A stretch of DNA of 64,000 nucleotides from UBA668 sp043721915. GTDB taxonomy: Bacteria; Actinomycetota; Acidimicrobiia; Acidimicrobiales; Ilumatobacteraceae. The stretch is taken from positions 36,472-100,471 of the forward strand of contig JAYSPV010000067.1 of NCBI GenBank assembly GCA_043721915.1, given 5' to 3'. Shown in pieces: positions 58,551 to 64,000 of this stretch. How positions within the stretch are numbered: position 1 is the first letter of the stretch; every line of letters begins with the position of its first letter. The notes under the pieces are model-generated. The model was given only the letters and a program-made list of their open reading frames with translations. It ran no database searches and was not told the origin of the DNA. The translations under genes and the position numbers were made by a program.

Positions 58551-61500
58551 GTGGCGGTGATGTTGGAGGACCTGCTCGACAAGTTGGCGGTGTCGGCGGG
58601 GAACAACACCGAGAAGGGCACGGCATTCGAGAAGTTGATGGCGAGCTATCTGCGCACGGCGCCGGAGTTCGCGGACCGGTTCGAGGACGTGTACCTGTGG
58701 CAAGACTGGCCCGAGCGTGGCAACCAGCACGACCATGGCATCGACATCGTCGCTCGTGACACGCACACGGGTGGTTGGTGTGCGGTGCAGTGCAAGTTCT
58801 ACGACCCGAACCATCACGTCAGCAAGGGCGATATCGATGCGTTCTTGGCGGCCTCGGGCAAGGTCGGGTTCACCAGCCGGCTGATCTTCTCGACGGCGAA
58901 GGATTGGGGCCCGACTGCGGAGAAGATCCTCGACAACTTGCAGATACCGGTGGTGCGTATCGGGTTGTCGGATCTGTTGGAGTCGAAGGTCGACTGGTCG
59001 CAGGTTTTCGACCTCGCACCGATCCCCGAGTTTCTGCCGACGACGGGGAAGAAGACCGCGCGGCCGCATCAGCGCACGGCGATGAAGAAGGTCCGCGAGG
59101 GCCTTACCGACGGCGACCGCGGGCAGCTGATCATGGCCTGCGGGACGGGCAAGACGTTCACGGCGTTGAAGATCGCGGAGGAACTAGCGGCCAGCCGCAA
59201 GACGGCGCCGACGACGGTGTTGTTCCTGGTGCCGTCGATCCAGTTGTTGAACCAGTCGTTGCGTGAGTGGAAGCAGGAGAGCGAGCTGCCGTTTCGTGCG
59301 TTCGCGGTGTGCTCCGACGTGCAGGTGGGCAAGAGCAACCCGACCGAGGATTTCTCGGTGCACGACCTGATCTACCCGGCCACCACCGACACGAAGGTGT
59401 TGGCCCGTGAGATCCGTAAGCAGACCGAGCACGCACAGTTCACGGTGGTGTTCTCCACCTATCAGTCCATCGATGTGGTCGCGAAGGCGCAGGCCGACGG
59501 CATGCCGGTGTTCGATCTGATCATCTGCGACGAAGCACACCGCACCACCGGCGTCACCCTCGCCGGGGTCGACGAGTCCCACTTCGTGAAGGTCCACGAC
59601 AACACCTTCATCGCCGGCACCAAGCGGCTGTACATGACGGCCACGCCGCGCCTGTTCGACCCGAACACGAAGGAGAAGGCGAAGGACGCTGCGGCGGTGT
59701 TGGCGTCGATGGACGACGAGGCCGTGTTCGGCCCGGTGCTGCACCGGCTGGGTTTCGGTGAGGCGGTGGAGAAGAACCTGCTGACCGACTACCGGGTGCT
59801 GGTGCTGACGGTCGACGAGCAGTATGTGGCTGAGAACTTCCAGAAGGCAATCGCCCAGTCGGGCGAGATTCAGATGGGCGATGCGGCCAAGATCGTCGGC
59901 TGCTGGAACGGGTTGGCGAAGAAGTTCGGTTCGTCGGTCGAGCCCGACAGTGGTGTCGATTTCACGCCGATGCGTCGGGCGGTCGCGTTCGCGAAGGACA
60001 TCAAGTCGTCGAAGGCCGCGGCGCTGGCGTTCCCCGAGATCGTGGAGCGGCACGTGCAGATGGTTGCCGCGAGCGACCTCGACGACGCGGCCGCGGACGC
60101 GTCGCTGCGCGTCGAGGTGCAGCACGTCGACGGCACTATGAACGCCCTCCAGCGGAACACGATGCTGCAGTGGCTCAAGGAAGGCGCCAAGGCCAGCGAC
60201 AACGCATGCCGCATCCTGTCCAACGCCCGCTGCTTGTCTGAGGGTGTCGACGTGCCGGCGCTCGATGCGGTGATGTTCCTCACCCCGCGCGGCTCACAGA
60301 TCGATGTCGTGCAGTCGGTGGGGCGCGTGATGCGCCGCGCCGAGGGCAAGGACTTCGGCTACATCATCCTGCCGGTGGTCATCCCCGCCGGCATGGCACC
60401 CGAGGAAGCGTTGCGCGACAACGAACGCTTCAAGGTCGTGTGGCAGGTGCTGCAGGCGTTGCGTGCCCACGACGACCGGTTCAACGCGATGGTCAACAAG
60501 ATCGACCTGAACAAGAAGCGGCCCGGGAAGATCCAGATCATCGACGTCACCGGCCGCGGTGGCGGCGATGGCGACGGCGAGACCAAGCCAGCGAAGGACA
60601 AGGGCCTGCAGCTGTCGTTCGACATCGAGGGCTGGCGCGACAGCATCTACGCCAAGATCGTCAGCAAGGTCGGCGAGCGCCGCTACTGGGAGACGTGGGC
60701 GAAGGACGTCGCCGAGATCGCACAGCAGCACATCGTGCGCATCAAGGGCCTGTTGGCCGACACCGAGTCCGCTGCGGCCCAGGAGTTCGCGACGTTCCTG
60801 GAGGGCTTGCGCGGCAACCTCAACGACGGCATCACCAAGGACGATGCGGTCGAGATGCTGGCCCAGCACCTGATCACTCGCCCTGTGTTCGATGCCCTGT
60901 TCGGTGGCTACGACTTCGCCGCCACCAACCCGGTCGCGCAGGCGATGGAACGCATGCTGGCCGTGCTGGACGAGCATGCGCTCGACAACGAGAACGCCTC
61001 ACTGGAGAAGTTCTACGCCAGCGTGCGCGCACGGGTGGAAGGCGTCGACAACGCCGAGGGCCGCCAGCGGATCATCATCGAGCTCTACGACAAGTTCTTC
61101 GCGACCGCGTTCAAGAAGACGGTCGACAAGCTGGGCATCGTCTACACCCCGGTGGAGATCGTCGACTTCATCCTCAACTCCGCCGACCAGGTGCTGCGCG
61201 CCGAGTTCGGCCAAGGCCTCACCGATGAAGGCGTGCACATCCTCGACGGCTTCACCGGCACCGGCACCTTCATGGTGCGGTTGCTGCAGAGCGGCCTGAT
61301 CAAGCCCGAAGACCTGGCCCGCAAGTACGCCAACGAACTGCACGCCAACGAGATCCTGCTGCTCGCCTATTACATCGCCGCGGTCAACATCGAGACCACC
61401 TACCACGACATCATGCGTGGCAGCGTCGGCGACGACGCCCCCTACGAACCCTTCCCGGGCCTGATCCTCACCGACACCTTCCAGAGCTGGGAAGCCGACG

Positions 61501-63383
61501 ACAAGCTGGACCTCGACGTTTTCCCCGAGAACAACGAACGACTCGAAAAGCTGAAGGCCCTCCCGATCACCGTCATCATCGGCAACCCCCCGTACTCCTC
61601 AGGCCAGAAGGACGCCAACGATGACAACGCCAATGAGCGGTACCCAGAGCTCGACCGGTCAATCCGCGACAGCTACACAGCAAAGTCCACGGCAAACAGC
61701 CGCTTCAAGATTTACGACAGCTACATCCGGGCCATCAAATGGGCGTCGCTGAGAATCAACGACCGAGGACTGATCGCCTTCGTAACCAACGGAGGTTTTC
61801 TGGACTCCAACACCGCGGACGGCATGCGACGCGCGCTAGCGGACGAATTCAGCAGCATCTACGTCGTCAACCTCAAGGGCAACATGAGATCGGGCGACTG
61901 GCGTCGCGAGGGTGGCCAGGTTTTCGGAGCTGGAAGCCAGGCGACCGTCGCAGTCACGCTTCTCGTACGCCGGCCGGGAGAGGTGGGCCCAGCTGTGATT
62001 CGCTACACCGACATCGGCGACTTTCTGACGCGTGACGAGAAGCTCAGCAGGCTCGCCGATGCTGAGTCAGTGTTTGGTCTCAGCGGTGCAGTTGAGATCT
62101 CTCCGAACGAGTCGGGCGACTGGCTCAACCAGAGACGGGAGGACTTCGGGCGCTTCCTTCCATTGGAGGGCGCTGGCGGCGTGATGGGTGCAAAGAGCAT
62201 GGGCGTCGTCTCCAACCGCGATGCGTGGGTTTATGGCTCTTCGCCGACAAGCGTGACTTCGACAGTCCAGCGGGCTACCGACACCTACGCCGGTGATGTG
62301 AGCACTGGGATTAGAACGCTCGACAAATCGAAGATCAGTTGGTCGGCCAGCCTTGAGCGACGGCACCAGAAGGGGACCCCTGCTCCACCAGTTGACCCGA
62401 CCCGGCTCAGGCTCGCCACGTATCGCCCGTTCTTCCATCAGTTTCTCTACTTTGATCCGTTCTGGAATCAGCAGGTCAGCGATCTGATTCGAAGCTTGGG
62501 CGTAAGCGAGCAGTCCAGGGCCGTCGGCATGTATCAAGTCGGTGCTGGCTCCGACGTCGGGTTCGGTGTCCTGATGGTTGGGGGCCTTCCTGACCTACAC
62601 GTGACGGGCGCGGGGTCCGGAGGCCAGTACCTGCCTCGATGGCGGAACGAGCCGGCCTCCCCAGAGGGGTCACTGCAGTTCGACACCGACGACGAGGTCG
62701 TCGATGGGTACCGACGGATCGACAACATCACGGACGAAGCGTTGCGGAGGTTCCAGGCGGCGTATGGGGCGGCGATCACGAAGGACGACATCTTCTTCTA
62801 CGTGTACGGGCTGCTGCACTCGCCCGACTACCGCGAGAACTACGCCGCCGACCTGAAGAAGATGCTGCCGCGCATTCCACTGGTGGAGGATGCGCAGCCG
62901 TTCATCGCCGCCGGCCGGACGCTGTCGGAACTGCACCTCGGCTACGAGTCAGTGACGCCGTACCCGCTCGCCGGCCTTGACGTCGAAGGCCCCGCCGGCG
63001 CCGCGGCGTACGACTTCTTCCGCGTCGAGAAGATGCGCTTCGGCAAGCCGACCGCCGCACAGAAGGCGGCCGGCGAGAACAAGGACCGCAGCACGATCGT
63101 CTACAACGATCGCATCACACTGACCGGCATCCCCGAGGCGGCGTACCGCTACATGCTCGGGTCGCGCTCGACGGTCGAATGGATCATCGACCGCTACCAG
63201 GTGAAGACCGACAAGGACTCCGGCATCGTCAACGACCCCAACGACTGGGGCCGCGAGGTCAACGACCCGAGGTACATCATCGTCCTCCTCGCTCGAATCG
63301 TGACCGTCAGCTTGGAAACCATGCAGGTAGTAGACGCCCTCCCGAAGCTCGTCATCCGACCCGACCAAGGCGGAGGCGCATGA
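58551..63383 (+). CDS. Single-chain Type ISP-like restriction-modification enzyme
   Basis: This 1610-aa protein combines several modules. A PD-(D/E)xK Mrr-like nuclease (D65 in HGIDIV, QCK near 82) is followed by an SF2 helicase-translocase with ACGTGKT (~198), DEAH (~327), TATPRLF and QSVGRVMRR, then a long helical coupler. An N6-adenine methyltransferase has FTGTGTF (~901) and NPPYS (~1011), and a C-terminal target-recognition region follows. This order is that of LlaGI/LlaBIII-type (Type ISP) enzymes, which methylate one strand and cut after head-on translocation. I start at GTG 58551 (GGGAGA upstream); GTG 58509 or ATG 58560 are alternatives. The part after NPPYS (roughly 61.6-62.7 kb) has lower GC. 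Confidence 0.9.
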   Translation: MAVMLEDLLDKLAVSAGNNTEKGTAFEKLMASYLRTAPEFADRFEDVYLWQDWPERGNQHDHGIDIVARDTHTGGWCAVQCKFYDPNHHVSKGDIDAFLAASGKVGFTSRLIFSTAKDWGPTAEKILDNLQIPVVRIGLSDLLESKVDWSQVFDLAPIPEFLPTTGKKTARPHQRTAMKKVREGLTDGDRGQLIMACGTGKTFTALKIAEELAASRKTAPTTVLFLVPSIQLLNQSLREWKQESELPFRAFAVCSDVQVGKSNPTEDFSVHDLIYPATTDTKVLAREIRKQTEHAQFTVVFSTYQSIDVVAKAQADGMPVFDLIICDEAHRTTGVTLAGVDESHFVKVHDNTFIAGTKRLYMTATPRLFDPNTKEKAKDAAAVLASMDDEAVFGPVLHRLGFGEAVEKNLLTDYRVLVLTVDEQYVAENFQKAIAQSGEIQMGDAAKIVGCWNGLAKKFGSSVEPDSGVDFTPMRRAVAFAKDIKSSKAAALAFPEIVERHVQMVAASDLDDAAADASLRVEVQHVDGTMNALQRNTMLQWLKEGAKASDNACRILSNARCLSEGVDVPALDAVMFLTPRGSQIDVVQSVGRVMRRAEGKDFGYIILPVVIPAGMAPEEALRDNERFKVVWQVLQALRAHDDRFNAMVNKIDLNKKRPGKIQIIDVTGRGGGDGDGETKPAKDKGLQLSFDIEGWRDSIYAKIVSKVGERRYWETWAKDVAEIAQQHIVRIKGLLADTESAAAQEFATFLEGLRGNLNDGITKDDAVEMLAQHLITRPVFDALFGGYDFAATNPVAQAMERMLAVLDEHALDNENASLEKFYASVRARVEGVDNAEGRQRIIIELYDKFFATAFKKTVDKLGIVYTPVEIVDFILNSADQVLRAEFGQGLTDEGVHILDGFTGTGTFMVRLLQSGLIKPEDLARKYANELHANEILLLAYYIAAVNIETTYHDIMRGSVGDDAPYEPFPGLILTDTFQSWEADDKLDLDVFPENNERLEKLKALPITVIIGNPPYSSGQKDANDDNANERYPELDRSIRDSYTAKSTANSRFKIYDSYIRAIKWASLRINDRGLIAFVTNGGFLDSNTADGMRRALADEFSSIYVVNLKGNMRSGDWRREGGQVFGAGSQATVAVTLLVRRPGEVGPAVIRYTDIGDFLTRDEKLSRLADAESVFGLSGAVEISPNESGDWLNQRREDFGRFLPLEGAGGVMGAKSMGVVSNRDAWVYGSSPTSVTSTVQRATDTYAGDVSTGIRTLDKSKISWSASLERRHQKGTPAPPVDPTRLRLATYRPFFHQFLYFDPFWNQQVSDLIRSLGVSEQSRAVGMYQVGAGSDVGFGVLMVGGLPDLHVTGAGSGGQYLPRWRNEPASPEGSLQFDTDDEVVDGYRRIDNITDEALRRFQAAYGAAITKDDIFFYVYGLLHSPDYRENYAADLKKMLPRIPLVEDAQPFIAAGRTLSELHLGYESVTPYPLAGLDVEGPAGAAAYDFFRVEKMRFGKPTAAQKAAGENKDRSTIVYNDRITLTGIPEAAYRYMLGSRSTVEWIIDRYQVKTDKDSGIVNDPNDWGREVNDPRYIIVLLARIVTVSLETMQVVDALPKLVIRPDQGGGA

Positions 63384-63634
63384 GGGTCACGATTGACGGC
63401 GAGCAGGTGGAGTTGGATGCCGCTCGCGGTCGCCGTGAGTTGGCTGGCCGATCGCCCGAGGTCATCCGAAAGCATTGGGTGGAGATCGACGGCGTCCGCT
63501 GGCCAGTCAAACAGATCCTCTCGTTGGCGGCTGGCATCTCACGGCCCAGCTTCATCTCTCACACTGCCGTCCGCCACCTCCGCCGCCTCGGCTTCACGAG
63601 CAGCCAACTGCCGAGGGAGATTCACATCAAGTGA
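63380..63634 (+). CDS. Small protein coupled to the restriction enzyme (ScoMcrA-N-like?)
   Basis: The 84-aa protein starts at an ATG that overlaps the restriction-enzyme stop (ATGA). It reads SPEVIRKHWVEIDGVRWPVK followed by QILSLAAG and ends in a HTAVRHLRRLGF helix. From memory this resembles the small N-terminal 'head' domain of ScoMcrA-like Type IV restriction enzymes, which combines a strand-turn with K-x-x-L-x-x-A-x-G and an LRRLGF helix. A DNA-binding or specificity helper is a reasonable guess; it is not established. Confidence 0.55.
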   Translation: MRVTIDGEQVELDAARGRRELAGRSPEVIRKHWVEIDGVRWPVKQILSLAAGISRPSFISHTAVRHLRRLGFTSSQLPREIHIK

Positions 63635-63768
63635 GTACCGGGAATGGCGACCAGAAGGCGAAGCGCCGACTTGAATTCCGGAGCGCTCCTGGCCGGCGGG
63701 CGCGTCACGGTAAGGCAATGACGGGATGGCGTATCGTTCAAATCTCGCAACCGGGTGGGGGTGGCTGA
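63631..63768 (+). CDS. Very small coupled ORF
   Basis: A 45-codon GTG frame overlaps the preceding stop by 4 bp (GTGA) and is followed by another overlapping start at 63761. The peptide is basic (KAKRRLEF, RRARHGK) with a Gly tail. Translational coupling on both sides is the only evidence; no family is recognised. Confidence 0.3.
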   Translation: MSTGNGDQKAKRRLEFRSAPGRRARHGKAMTGWRIVQISQPGGGG

Positions 63769-64000
63769 AATGGTGGCGCTGGCTGACTGGCAGGGGCTGA
63801 TTGGCGTACGCCATGACCAATCGGACGTGCGAGCGACGCTGATTCTTGACTCAGGGCGACCGACGATGTGCTGTCCGTTTCGAGTTGAAGCCAACGACGG
63901 CGCCCGGAACCTGTCAAGGGGTTTGAGACACGAGCGGGATTATTTGCTTTGGATGTTTGCTTGTCTTGAGGGGTCGTTGATCCAGGCGACGGTGGGGAGC
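63761..64000 (+). CDS. Partial ORF running off the window end
   Basis: From GTG 63761 (or ATG 63770) the frame stays open to the last base, giving about 80 residues: AEMVALADWQGLIGVRHDQS and onward to EGSLIQATVGS. Codon use is less GC-biased than in the left part of the window, consistent with foreign DNA. No motif is recognised. The end of the gene lies outside the window. Confidence 0.4.
   Translation, partial: MAEMVALADWQGLIGVRHDQSDVRATLILDSGRPTMCCPFRVEANDGARNLSRGLRHERDYLLWMFACLEGSLIQATVGS

Noticed and set aside
63900..64000. Left end of an insertion sequence
   Set aside because: The last 100 bases are less GC-rich, but no terminal inverted repeat or transposase can be seen before the window ends.
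1..64000. CRISPR arrays or rRNA genes
   Set aside because: No regularly spaced repeats with unique spacers and no rRNA-like sequence were seen.

Overview
The window is GC-rich, densely packed chromosomal DNA, almost certainly from an actinobacterium. An acidimicrobial lineage (Ilumatobacter-like) is my guess rather than a proof. Support comes from a mycothiol glycosyltransferase (MshA) followed by a YbjN-type protein, a rex-hemA-hemC-hemD operon with a Rex operator, an RsiG/AmfC-type protein, a fused IspDF, a CsoR-controlled copper operon and a DUF222/HNH gene. Many genes start with GTG or overlap their neighbour by ATGA or GTGA.

Layout. 1-7.8 kb: class III aminotransferase, HCx5R phosphatase, peptidase S51-like protein, membrane-anchored FKBP, a large cellulose-synthase-like PilZ protein with an outer beta-domain, a DUF45 metallopeptidase and a histidine phosphatase. 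7.8-12.9 kb: a + strand run of MoaD-like, RsiG-like, XRE regulator, LD-carboxypeptidase, GT4 glycosyltransferase, mshA and ybjN-like genes. 13-19.6 kb: HTH protein, ECF sigma factor with a membrane partner, proC, a structured intergenic region, a SAM hydroxide adenosyltransferase and an acyl-CoA ligase. 19.6-33 kb: tetrapyrrole synthesis (rex-hemACD, then hemB-hemL), split by about 7 kb of secreted and signalling genes that include a TPR-GGDEF cyclase. 33-42.5 kb: HNH endonuclease gene, rlmB, ispDF, a Crp-family regulator, an ABC-2 transporter, an OpuAC-like lipoprotein and a circularly permuted flavin amine oxidase. 42.4-47.5 kb: an FHA/FtsK ATPase of the EssC/EccC kind, divergent from an HTH regulator across a repeat-bearing spacer. 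47.5-53.5 kb: LMW phosphatase, the copper operon csoR-copZ-secreted protein-copA, an enoyl-CoA hydratase and a CDF exporter. 53.6-56.8 kb: membrane and secreted proteins. 56.9-64 kb: tRNA-Lys followed by an accessory island with an HTH antitoxin, a frameshifted PIN toxin, a helicase remnant, a single-chain Type ISP-like restriction-modification enzyme and three coupled small ORFs.

How it works together. Three proteins (PilZ/BcsA-like, RsiG-like, GGDEF) point to cyclic di-GMP signalling. The Rex operator links haem synthesis to NADH/NAD+ balance. The copper genes form a self-contained sensor, chaperone and exporter unit. The right end is a partly decayed defence island. The points most worth a second look are the permuted amine oxidase, the PilZ/BcsA-like fusion, the 12-bp TGTGAG array beside the orphan FtsK ATPase, and the coupled small genes after the restriction enzyme.
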